Positions 1 to 10,221 of a stretch of 64,000 nucleotides of DNA are shown here, one piece after another. How positions within the stretch are numbered: position 1 is the first letter of the stretch; every line of letters starts with the position of its first letter. The DNA comes from Annulohypoxylon bovei var. microspora (lineage: Eukaryota; Ascomycota; Sordariomycetes; Xylariales; Hypoxylaceae). The notes beneath the pieces were generated by a model that saw only the letters and a list, made by a program, of their open reading frames with translations, ran no database searches and was not told the DNA's origin. Location: NCBI GenBank assembly GCA_022836615.1, contig MU405303.1:62001-126000 (forward strand). Reading direction: 5' to 3'. A program made the translations under genes and the position numbers.

Positions 1-2588
1 ACACTAGTTCCACAAGGACGATGTTGACGACCGACTTTGAGTAGACTACGAGGTTGGGTTAGGTAGGTATCTAACGTAGCGTGGGAAGTTAAAGAACGGG
101 AAGTGTGGTGGCTTCAGATTAGCTAAAGAAAGCCAAGCTTCCAAACAAGTAGGGTGAGTTCAAGGTTAGACGCCCCCATATGTATGAATGGACGGCTACA
201 AATATGACACACAAAGTATAGATCGAACCAGGGCAGACGATAGGGCGGAATGACATAACACTCTTTATCTCTAAACTTCATTATGTATGACATTGTGACT
301 GTGACATCGATTTTAATTTGTTCAGCTCGTCTATTAAAAGTAAAAGGTAACAGTACAGTTACTTTGTGTGCGGGAATGGTCTAGTAGAAGTGGGCACAAG
401 CAAGGGCATGAGAAGAAGAAAAAAACACAGACGAGGGATTTGAAGAGAGAGGAGTAGGAAAGACACTAGGAGAGACAAACGTCGCAAAATGTCATGATTC
501 TGTCAAAAGTGAGAACCTTGATGGTCAACCACGAACCTGGACTGCAACCGCAACCGCACAAGGTTGAAATAATTGTCAGCAGAGAAGTTGGTTCCTTCTC
601 CTTGGGCTCTTACTAGATTGCTTAGTCCGGCTTAGACTGGATCCGCATATTCGGCCGACCAATCCTTTTTCGGAAATGATAACAAGGGTTTTGAATTTAT
701 TGATTTATTATTGGCTAGTCGGTAAACCTTGACCCTCAGTGGAGCATATGTACTTAGGTAAGTATGTACTTCTCATTTTTCACTTGATATTCGATACTCG
801 ACACTCGACTAGCTTATTCTATCACTGTATGTTTCAAGGAATAAGCCTCGTCGTCGGTAAGCAGAAATAGATCCAGATCCATGGATATGTTTGTCTTAAA
901 ACCCTACTTGCAGTTTCCCTTTTGAAGACTCATTCCATATAACTAAGGCTTTTTATATTCTTACAGTTTACCTATTCAACTTACTAGTCAACATGAATTA
1001 AGCATTTTCCCGGTGTCCTCCGTGGGCAACGTGACACCCGGGGTTGCCTTCACATGGCTTGGCTATCGTGTGGTAAAAGGTAAAAACAACGACTACCACT
1101 ACCACTCCATACGAACTACGTAATAATGTAACATATCTCGGTTCACAAGGCTGTCTCACAGATCAGACCAGATCAAGATCACGAGTATAAAAACCAACAA
1201 CTAACAACTATAAACTGTATGATCTGCGTTGGTATAAAACGTCACAACCTAACCATAACACCCGTTTTATTCCCAGCCCGAAAATCGCTTGCTCTTCGAC
1301 GACACTACATCCGCCCTATGGACACAAAATCCATAAAATTCCTTCTGGTCTAACAATTACATTCATGACACCGATACCTGCTGACATGACTAATCCCCCT
1401 CCATCAGGATTCGGGGTGTGTGATACGTCGGTTGGGACCGTTACTAGGCGTTTTCAATCCCATGTTCATGCGTTAGTCCATTCATCAGGGTTCTCCAATC
1501 TCGACGCTAACTCAGCTGGGCTTGGCTGGCCATCAAGGTTCTCAGCCTCCAGTACGTACCTCCCATCCGAGCTGAACCTCACCTTTACGTCGAGTCTCGG
1601 CGTACCTAACCCCTCCTCTTCAACGAAAATATTGGGGGTTTTCCACTGCAATCTATGACTTTACGACGACATCATTGAGAGGATAAGCGCATAGGTGTGG
1701 ATATTTTCTTCGGTATTTCTATTTATTTATATGCGTAGGTAGGTAGGTAGGTAGGTAGGTAGCCCCTTTGGGCACACTATGTACATTCATACTGACCCCC
1801 AACTCCCATCCACTCAATGTTACGCGCCATGCATATCACTTTTTGCTGTGTGGTTGTTCTATCCAAGACCAACAGCTTAGAGCAGCTTGCGATATACGGC
1901 ACAGGTAGGCAGTCGTTCAAACAGGTTTCTTCCAAGGCGGCCCCTTTTTCGGCACCGGTTGCAAGGCTTATCATGCGATAGTCCGTCAAGCAGATCAGAC
2001 GAGACTCAAATCCGAGTCCATGGTAGGGACATAGCTACCCCTGCGGCAGGATAGCATTATAATGAATGACCAAGTTCCGGAGTGGTGCTCCCGCATAGGC
2101 AAAATATCCGAGGAGGTATCCAATTCATATTGGTAGCTGTCCTGAATCACCTTATTAACGAATAGGCGGCGAGGAAGCCGTGGTCGCATTGGGGGGTCAT
2201 TACGAGTCCGGTCGCACCGATATGCAAGCCTACCTTAAGCAGGTACCTGACATCAAACTGTCCAAGCCCCAAGCTCACCGAATGATGGCATTGACCCTAG
2301 AAGAATATGACTTATAACTCGAGGCTTTTGCCTGTCGTCGAAAATCATTTACCTGCAGCGTGCCCCTTTGTATGCCCCTTTTGCATAGACCGAATAGCTC
2401 GAGGGCGCCGTTGGTGCACATCCTCTTCAATGCCTTACCGCGACTAGACTGCGCCATCGTTCCGGTAGGAATTGCGACCACGCCACAATTTCCGATCGCT
2501 CAATGATATCTCAAAGTTGGGTTTGGCAAGCGATTAGATGCGTAGGTATTGATTCCCTAATGTCGAGAGTTGTTTTCGTTATCAATCA
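1..2588. other. Left-edge stretch without a supported gene
   Basis: No gene can be supported here. A few open frames of 60-100 codons occur on both strands (for example 1466-1651 minus and 2147-2457 minus if spliced), but none shows a recognisable domain or a convincing full gene structure. The only clear feature is the GTAG microsatellite near 1735. The right part lies downstream of the MDM10 stop codon. Confidence 0.5.
1735..1762. repeat. GTAG tetranucleotide microsatellite
   Basis: Seven tandem copies of GTAG are seen directly. The same TAGGTA core is scattered as short pieces through many other intergenic stretches of this window. Confidence 0.9.
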
Positions 2589-3968
2589 TTACGACGAGAA
2601 CTGTACTTCTAGTCCAAGTGTGCGAAAGGGCGAGTCGAGCCGCCGTAGGTCGATGCTACTGCCAAGGCTAAAAAGCAAAGACTTAACTCGACCCTCCCAC
2701 AAAAGACCGACTCGTAGGTGCTGGTCTAGGCGTGCCTTCAGAACGCCCGAGTACTCGTCGTCTTCCTCATTGGCCGGCGGGTCCACCTCTGGGTCATCCA
2801 GCCTCCACTCCAACTTGGCTTGGAAACTCCTTTCCTTTTTCTTCGGCTGTTTCTCAACGACTTCTTCTTTTGGCGACGCCACGATCTCAGCCGTTTCTGG
2901 AGCTGGAGTTGGAATCGGGAGAGGATCGTCTAACCTCCAATCCATTTTCGCCTGAAAGCTCCTCTCAGATGCAGTGCTTATTGGCGCCGGCTCCTGGTCC
3001 AATTCTTCGTTAATAGACCAAGATCCCCTTTTCCTCCAGAGTTCCATACCGACGACCCAGTCGCTCTCGTAGCTGTAGACATTAAAATCCATCCTCGACG
3101 CAAGGGAGCAATAGCTCCCAGCCATGACCGCGTAGCTCCAGCTGATATTCCCCATTAGTGGGTTAATAGTCATCGTCGCGGTGAGAGGGGTGCCATTATG
3201 CGTAGGCAGCGTCGCGAACCGTGCTCCAAGACTCATCCCGCCAGATTTGTTCAATGTTCCGTAGTATACTTCAGCGCCCGTGCTAAACCGGCCATAGATC
3301 CGTTCTCGCTCACCATTGCCCGTTCCGTTGCCATTAGTAGCCACTAATTGAACCGGCGTATTCAAGTGTCCAACATCGCCGCCGAAATTGTACAGTCCGC
3401 GCACTCCGAGCAAACCACCATCGGTTGATGCGAGACCCTCAACCGCATATCGACCCTCGTCGTATTGTGCCATACCCAAGATGGTACCCCCATTCCTCAG
3501 TGCTTCGCTCGACACAGCGCTCAGCTGCAGTTGTAACGTGGGCGAAACCCTTCTAACCATCAATGCTTCTAGCATCGATGCTGGAAGGTAGAGCCTTCCA
3601 TACGAAAGCGCATCTTTGATCAGCTCATTCCCTAATCCTCTAGCTCTCTGCGGCAACTCGGCAAGCGGGCGGTAACTCCTCAGAAGATCGGGCAGAGGTA
3701 TCCTCTCGCTCTGGGCAATGGCATTGTTGAGAGGTACCGTCGAGTACAAATACGATATAGAGCCATCCACAATCCCCACGGTGCCGAGCTGGTACGAAGT
3801 CGCAAACTGGGGTGTTGCGAGGGAAGATAGTGTGAGACGGAGGCCACGAGGCGTGGGGAAGTTTAGAAGGGCATCGGACGTTGCGTTGAGCGAGGAATAG
3901 CTGTTGTCTTGATTCCAACCGGTGGCAGAGTAAAAGGCGGACTGGATGTAGTCCATGAACTCGCGCAT
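2589..3968 (-). CDS. MDM10: Mitochondrial distribution and morphology protein 10 (ERMES/SAM subunit)
   Basis: Intronless 459-residue frame. Mdm10 is a beta-barrel protein of the mitochondrial outer membrane. It anchors the ER-mitochondria encounter structure (with Mmm1, Mdm12 and Mdm34) and also works with the SAM complex in beta-barrel assembly. The amino end (MREFMDY, then a GWN...NSYSSLNAT stretch and the PRGLRL and ATPQFATSY segments) is typical of fungal Mdm10. The C-terminus ends in a beta-signal-like GLEVQFSS. A low-complexity acidic/lysine-rich insert lies around residues 320-400, as in many fungal orthologues. Length is normal for the family. The start is the first ATG of the frame and matches the conserved N-terminus. 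It faces the dehydrogenase gene across about 1 kb. Confidence 0.96.
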   Translation of the reverse strand: MREFMDYIQSAFYSATGWNQDNSYSSLNATSDALLNFPTPRGLRLTLSSLATPQFATSYQLGTVGIVDGSISYLYSTVPLNNAIAQSERIPLPDLLRSYRPLAELPQRARGLGNELIKDALSYGRLYLPASMLEALMVRRVSPTLQLQLSAVSSEALRNGGTILGMAQYDEGRYAVEGLASTDGGLLGVRGLYNFGGDVGHLNTPVQLVATNGNGTGNGERERIYGRFSTGAEVYYGTLNKSGGMSLGARFATLPTHNGTPLTATMTINPLMGNISWSYAVMAGSYCSLASRMDFNVYSYESDWVVGMELWRKRGSWSINEELDQEPAPISTASERSFQAKMDWRLDDPLPIPTPAPETAEIVASPKEEVVEKQPKKKERSFQAKLEWRLDDPEVDPPANEEDDEYSGVLKARLDQHLRVGLLWEGRVKSLLFSLGSSIDLRRLDSPFRTLGLEVQFSS

Positions 3969-5008
3969 TGTCGTGTGCGCATACCCAGCTAGCCGGCAGT
4001 GGGCGAGCTAGGTAGAGGGCGGTGCTACCGGGTGAACATTAGGATTAGGTGAATTTATTGTGTGGTAAATATTGAGGTTTAGTGCTTGGTGATTTTTAAC
4101 GATTACGGTTGTAACCACATGCATTAATTATTGAAGCTCTGCACAAAGCCTAAAACAAGGTTTGATGCTACAAGGGTCGTATATAATCCACCGGTGTTTA
4201 ACCGACCCGGTTTTCTGGGATCGGTCTTACATAATCCTTTTTTCTTACATCTGCAGGATCAGTTTCAATTCCTTAACTCCCTCCGAGCCTCTTCATGGTG
4301 ACTCGGAATTAACAAAACTGCATAAGCCTAACAATGTTCGATCTTTTAGTATACCTTATCAACTAACAGTTATCTAGTCTCTTATTTGAGACTAAAGAGT
4401 TTTATTAGGAAAATTTGATTCATTATAATTTATAAATCATTCACGACGTCAATCACACCATATAGGATCAACAAAATGGTTATTAATTAATAATATATCA
4501 CAACCCGAGGTCTTCTCAACTAACCCGCCCTGCCTGTCATACCGACGGGATAATATATGTACCGAATGGACAGCAGCAGGAATAGTCTATACGTAGTGTA
4601 CTATGCCGTATATAGTTGCGGTGTCTCTCTAATCTCAACCTCTGACCTCAACTTCGACAACGATGACATAGCCTTCATTTCTATTGCATCCCCTTCGGGT
4701 ACTCGGGTATCAGCTGTGGCATTATATCAGTAACTATGAACCTATATTAGTGTCTCAAGTCGGGCAGATATCTCTCCCATCTTCCATCACCGGATGAATA
4801 GGGCCATGCAGGTTGACGGTGTAGTCGTAATTACGACTGATGGCAGTCTGGCTGAAGCCTAGAAACTCGTTGTTTGAACAACTTATAAATGTACGATGGC
4901 GACCCACGATAGTTCTGGCATATCGCACATCAGTTTATCTTCAGGTTTATTAAGAAATCATCATAAACATACCTAGTTATACCTAGATCCCCAAACCACC
5001 AAATCACT
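3969..5008. other. Divergent intergenic region between MDM10 and the dehydrogenase
   Basis: About 1 kb without a supported coding region. It should hold the promoters of both flanking genes, which point away from each other. The part from about 4380 to 4500 is A+T-rich. A TATAAA sits at 4884-4889, about 120 bp before the dehydrogenase start. Confidence 0.6.
4884..4889 (+). promoter_or_regulatory. Possible TATA box of the dehydrogenase gene
   Basis: TATAAA about 120 bp upstream of the ATG at 5009. The position is plausible for a fungal core promoter, but no transcript start is known. Confidence 0.35.
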
Positions 5009-5993
5009 ATGGCTGAAGCTCAAGTCTGGCTCATCACAGGGGCATCCCGTGGCCTCGGTCTCGAACTAACCAAAACCGCCTTGAAAGCCGGCCATAAAGT
5101 CGTCGCAGGCTACCGCAACAAGGCCAAAATCGCCGCTGCTTTTGCAGAAGTCGAAGCCCTCGGCGGAACCTGGCTACAGCTCGACGTAGTCGCCGAGAAC
5201 GTGGAATCCCAAGTCCGGTCTGTCATTGCCCAACATGGACGAATCGACGTCCTAGTCAACAACGCTGGGTACGGCATGCTTGGGAGCATTGAGGAGACAA
5301 GGTACATTGGCCCTTTAAGAGACACCTTCTATGACAGCCCCTTAATACCGTCGATAGTGTTGCCCAGGTCGAGGCCATCTTCAAAACCAACTATATCGGT
5401 TCTCTGCGAACCATCCAAGCCGCATTGCCTTCCATGCGGTCGCGTCGCTCAGGGACCATCGTAAACATCAGCAGTTCGTTGGGTATAGCCCCTGCGCCTG
5501 GCGTCGCCATCTACGCCTCGACAAAATGGGCCATGGAAGGTTAGTCCAGCACATCCTCTTCCGGTTCCTCCAAAGCTCTATCCTGGTATCATGCTAACCG
5601 TACGCAGCTACCACCGAAGCGCTCCAGATAGAGCTGGCAACTTTCAACATCCGCACGCTCCTCGTCGAGCCCGGGACGACGGCCACGGAGTTCCTCGAGT
5701 TCTCTGGCGCCGGCGTCCGGATCCCTCTGGGCGACGCCTACCAGGGCACAGCAGTGCAGCAGAGCCGCGATCTCCTCGAATCGCCCGAGTTCCTCGACAT
5801 GTCTGCGAACGCGACCAAGGTCGCTCAGCGAATCGTCGAAGCGGTTGACGGCACGGGGATTTTCGTCGGAAAGCCGGTAGGCCTCAGGCTCCCGCTCGGG
5901 GGAGACACCGGGTCTGAGGTGGAGAAACGATCTGCTATGTACGATGAGCTTGTGAAGAACGGGAAGGAGGCGTGGATGAGTGTTTACGCTTAA
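5009..5993 (+). CDS. Short-chain dehydrogenase/reductase (classical SDR)
   Basis: Exons 5009-5301, 5358-5539 and 5608-5993 give a 286-residue protein. Introns are GT-AG, 56 and 68 bp, and the second has a GCTAAC branch site. It is a classical NAD(P)-dependent SDR with a Rossmann fold. The cofactor motif TGASRGLG covers residues 10-17. NNAG follows, the catalytic Ser lies in ISSS near 136-138, and the active-site YASTK has Tyr150 and Lys154. All catalytic residues are present. The C-terminal third resembles the oxidoreductases of the retinol-dehydrogenase-like group that fungi hold in many copies. The substrate cannot be told from sequence and no biosynthetic neighbours suggest one. It ends 272 bp from the convergent chitinase gene. 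Confidence 0.93.
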
Positions 5994-6265
5994 TATGTTG
6001 GAGTGCCGATAGAATTCGTGCCTGTGTTAGATTAGAATGCCCATCTCACCGATGCCAGCTCACTGGTTTCACTATAAATACACTTTACAATAGCACGTAG
6101 CACGCAGACCCGTTTCCATGACACAATCCAGCAAAGCAACGTCATCATTTGCCAGTTAGCTAATAGAACAACTAGGTATACACCGCGAAGCGAAAAGGTC
6201 AGCTCGCTGACCGTGGCGTCTCAACCATCCGAACACGTAATCGCGTCCCCCCGTATTTCTCGTAT

Positions 6266-7722
6266 TTAATGCGCCCAGTGGCGGCCATGCGGTCTCGCAA
6301 CCCGTCCCCTAAGCGTCCTCACCGCCCTCTTCAGGTCCCCGTATCCGCCAGCAGGTGCCTGCGCAGCCGCCGCCTCCTGAGTCACGGTCGTGATGTGGCT
6401 CCAGTCGGCGCTGTCCTCGCCCAAGCTCCAGGCCATCACGCCGCCCAGCCCGAGCGGCGCGATGATCTCGCGGAACTTGCGCTTCATCAGGTCGGTGGTG
6501 TCCCAGGTCCAGAAGAGGTGGTTCTCGGCGTCCCAGTACCACATGCCGCCCTCCTGCTCGTCGAGGATGCCGTTCGCCAGCGCCTTGGGGAACGCGGAGC
6601 TGATGTCCGGGCCCTCGCACGTGCCGAAGCTGGCCTGGCACCCGAGCCCGCAGTGCGCGGCGGTCGACCCGCAGTAGCCGTACTGCGAGCAGCAGGCGCC
6701 GTCGGTAAAGCCCGCGCACGTGAACTCGGTGCCGGTGCCGCACGTGCCGTCGCTCGTAGCGGACAGGTTGGTGGGCGCGGCGGTGGGGAACTCGTTGGCG
6801 TACTCGAAGGTGATGGCGCCGGAGGTGCCGGCGTCGCTGCCGTCGTCGTTCTCGGCCTTGACGATGGGGCACCCGATGGGCTGCGTGCAGGTGACGTTGG
6901 CGGGCGTTTCGAAGTACTTGGCGTAGTACGCAAGCCCGAGGTTGAGCTTGGCGGCTGGGCACCCGAGGTCCAGGTACTGCTGCACGGCCTCGAGGGAGCC
7001 GGCGACGGAGGTGTGGTGCTGGGTGGAGGTGTCGCGGCGGTTCATCATGTCGTAGGCCATCACGTTGACCATGTCGACGGCGGAGAAGATGGAGGGCGCC
7101 TGCGTGGTGGTGTACGCGATCAGGTCACCCTGGCGCGCGGGCACGGCGATCGAGAGCTGCTTCGGCGAGATGGCGGCCTTGATCTCGTGGAGCAGCAGCG
7201 GGAAGGTGGTGATCTCGGACGTCTTGTTCGCGTTCGGGATCTGCTTGTAGTCCGCGCCGTTGCCGCCCGGGTACTCCCAGTCGATGTCCACGAAGTCGAA
7301 GCCCAGGTCCTCGGCCATCGTCGCCACGTTCTTCGCATACGCGGTCCGGCTAGCCTCTGTCTTGGCGCCGGCCGAGAAGCCGGCGGTGTCGCCCCAGCCG
7401 CCGAGCGCGATGCCGACTTGGGTCCCGTTGTCGAACATGGCGCGGACGGTGTCGACAGACATGAACGGCTCGAAGGTGCCAGCTGTCTCAGGTGCGAAGA
7501 GGGAAGAGTTGGCGAAGGCCATGATCACATGGGTTATGCCCGTCGTGACGTTCTTTCCGGGTAGGATGGATATGTGATATCTAGAGTCATGTTAACCAAC
7601 CTACGAGCTCTCTAGGTTAGAGAGAGGAGGGAGACGAACTGGTCAAAGTATACTAGGTTACGGATTTGTGCGGCGGCGAGCCCGGCCATGGCCAGGCCGC
7701 TCAAAGTATTGGTTAGTCTCAT
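6266..7722 (-). CDS. Secreted GH18 chitinase with inserted CBM18 chitin-binding domain
   Basis: Exons 7722-7640 and 7580-6266, with one 59-bp intron (7581-7639), give 465 residues. The first exon encodes a signal peptide (about residues 1-18, ending in AAA before QIRNLVYFDQ) and was placed by the conserved VYFDQYH...LPGKN sequence that crosses the intron. The GH18 catalytic motif DxxDxDxE is intact, with FDFVDIDWE ending in the catalytic Glu130. The substrate-assisting YD motif (MAYDMM) is also present. A hevein-type CBM18 with eight cysteines lies at about 308-349. It sits inside the catalytic domain, because barrel sequence resumes after it (MWYWDAE, then GVMAWSLGEDS). The likely role is hydrolysis of chitin outside the cell, in wall remodelling, nutrition or attack on other fungi. 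Third codon positions are strongly G/C-biased compared with MDM10. Confidence 0.93.
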
Positions 7723-10221
7723 AATGAATGTAGACTTTTTATAATGGCAGTTCAAAGAATGTGAAGGAAGTAGCAAATGAATGAACGAAACCTCCTGAGA
7801 AAAAAAGTCCCCTGGTTTTATAGAATCGAATCGAGCCCATCTCGGCGTCCTCGTGGCTTCTTATATGGAGTCATGGCCCCCAGTCACTGGCTGGCTGAGC
7901 CCATTTGGCTGAGCTAACTTAGCTGACTGGCGTACCATCGTTGATCCCCGTTGCTTGACATCAGCGTCGGTCTGTGTATACACTATGCATAGTACATGTA
8001 TGAATGTAGTCCTGAGTAATTGGTGATAGGAATGGGATAGTATGGGACGAGGACCAAGACAGGGAATGACGTGGGGAGAAGGGCTTGGGATGGCACGCTC
8101 CACGAGAGCGGTTGGTTCGGCTGTTGACCAATTACCCTATCACATTCAAGTAAAAACCCTGCCACGAAATTATGATCGCTCATGCCGTCTGGGGAGACCA
8201 CTCATGCGAAAGATCTAGCCCTTCTCTCAAGCCGGCTTAGAAGCCATCGTATTGCATGCGCGACGCTAGGCAAACCAATTACATGCCCAAGCGGTCCCCT
8301 AAAGTTCAATGCATGCCCTCTAAAGCAGCATATCTATATCCGTAACACCGGAACGCTTCTAGAGAATTGCCGTTCATGAACAAGCGCCTTAACTATATCT
8401 CCAAAAAACCGGCATCGGTTGGTTGCTCTTTGAAACTGTGAAACAAAGCATGAAGGCGGCGTAAACATCCAATAGGTCAATAGACTTCCCTATTCATCAC
8501 CTCCTACCTTCTTCGTCATCTCCTACTCAATCTATCCAGCACGGCCGTACAACATCGAACGTACAACATTTTTCGTTACGTTGCATAGATGACATGGACA
8601 AGCACTCTTGCTGCTTGAAAGTGCCTGACAACTGCGTACATCCGGGACGCTCGGAATATTATATACGATCCTTGCCAGTGTCACTGCCCTAAAGAGTCAA
8701 GACAGACTATGGGAAGTGGAACAGCAGAAGTACATGCCTACGCCATGCGATCTTTCAGCCTTAGCCAAGATCCACATAGTAAAACCTGTCTTGGCTCGGG
8801 GTTCCGGTGGCTTGGTAGCTTCGTCAAATAGGTATTATATGCCATACTCCCTCGATATTCTCAGCCGTCCTAGTTGGCTTTCTAGTTGGTTTGTTGCTTC
8901 TAACGTTGTCGCAGAGAGATGGTTCTCCTATTCACGATTTAAGCAATTCAACTAACACAATCTCCATAATCTCGAAACCTTGTACTTACATACGTACCTA
9001 CTTTTGATAGTTAATAATAAACATCTGACCATACTCATGGGTGTTTGCGACTAGGTCTTAGTTTCCGTATGATCCATTGCAAGTAGCTTCGGTAAGTCCC
9101 GAGAGTGGCTTGGATGATTTATTCTCGGAAACAAAAATTTTAGTTCGAATTATGACCCTTCATGCCATCCATCTTCATGCCTTGATTATTTAAAAGCTTA
9201 ACATCATCCGACGGATAATAGGGGATGTTAAACCCTTCCTTTCATCTCGTATTTTTGAGTTGACCGATATAGGTAGTAACTCCGAAAACCAATCCGATGG
9301 CTCATAGTTCGATCAAGACGCTCGAAGCAAATCGTTACTCGTTCTGAAAGAATTCCTAACTGATACGGCGATTCGTACGCACTTACTCAAGTCGTTTCAA
9401 CGTTGCATAGTTATAGCTTGCTTCGAGTATTAGAATCTACTACGACTCAAAACATGCCGACGACGCTATTCACTGCTGTAGTTAAAGTTAAGTAGATATT
9501 TCCAAATTTCAAGATTAACTTTTTCAATTAAAGAGAAAAGGGGTAAGAGATTCGCCCCCTTTTCTTAGAGTCGTGGAAAGTGGTACCGGGTAGGTCGTTT
9601 GAGATACGATTGACCAATTCATACCTAGCAAACCATCGGAGTAAGCGACAGAGCGATTATCTTATTAAATATAGAAGGATAATGTTTTGCATCCAAGTTG
9701 GACATACCAGCGCACTTCATGGAAGTAAAACATGATGTTAGATGTATTGATGTCTTTTACTTGGTTGCTTTTGGTCGAGTCGATAGAAGACTGCTAGGAA
9801 TGGTTTCTATTCAGGGGGCTCGGCCATGTCCCTATGTGATAGTTACACATTTCCCGTCTTTATTAAACGCCTGTTTAGAACTCACAACAGACTTGTCGAT
9901 ATGATGTCTCAGTCATGCCCATCAATATTCTGGGGTTTCTCTGTCGGAAGTAGGTAGTGCCATAATGTTGTCTCGGTTCAAGCGCCGGGTACCTACATAT
10001 GTACCAAGTCGTGCATAGAATATGTGTCGCAGACTTTATTTCGAGTTGAATGGACAACAGCAACAACTAATTCGTTGATGACATTGTTTGCTATAGTGAC
10101 GTCAATGAAGAAGAAGAATATCAACCGTATGTTCCAAAAATATGACATGGTTCAGAAAAGGAAGGTAATAGAAACTAAGCTAACGCCGAATGAAGTTCTT
10201 TAGAATATAGAAGTAGGGTTG
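7723..10221. other. Gene-free upstream stretch
   Basis: About 2.5 kb with only short unsupported open frames. The first part is the chitinase promoter region. Base composition is close to the other intergenic DNA until about 10220, where it changes abruptly to extreme A+T. Confidence 0.55.
7817..7822 (-). promoter_or_regulatory. Possible TATA box of the chitinase gene
   Basis: TATAAA on the minus strand, about 95 bp upstream of the chitinase ATG at 7722. Position and orientation fit a core promoter. Confidence 0.4.

Noticed and set aside
1466..1651. Minus-strand 61-codon frame with a protein-like composition preceded by a TTGCAG acceptor
   Set aside because: No upstream exon with similarity could be joined; the antisense frame at 1365-1658 is equally open. 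It may be a gene relic, but this cannot be shown.
2147..2457. Possible two-exon small gene on the minus strand (2457-2353 joined to 2296-2147, 84 residues)
   Set aside because: The splice signals are acceptable and the frame holds, but the product has no recognisable features, and the branch site is weak. Chance cannot be excluded.
6269..7564. 431-codon open frame antisense to the chitinase gene
   Set aside because: It exists because the chitinase codons are so G/C-biased at third positions that stops vanish on the other strand. Its product is low-complexity and matches no family, while the minus strand encodes a complete GH18 enzyme.
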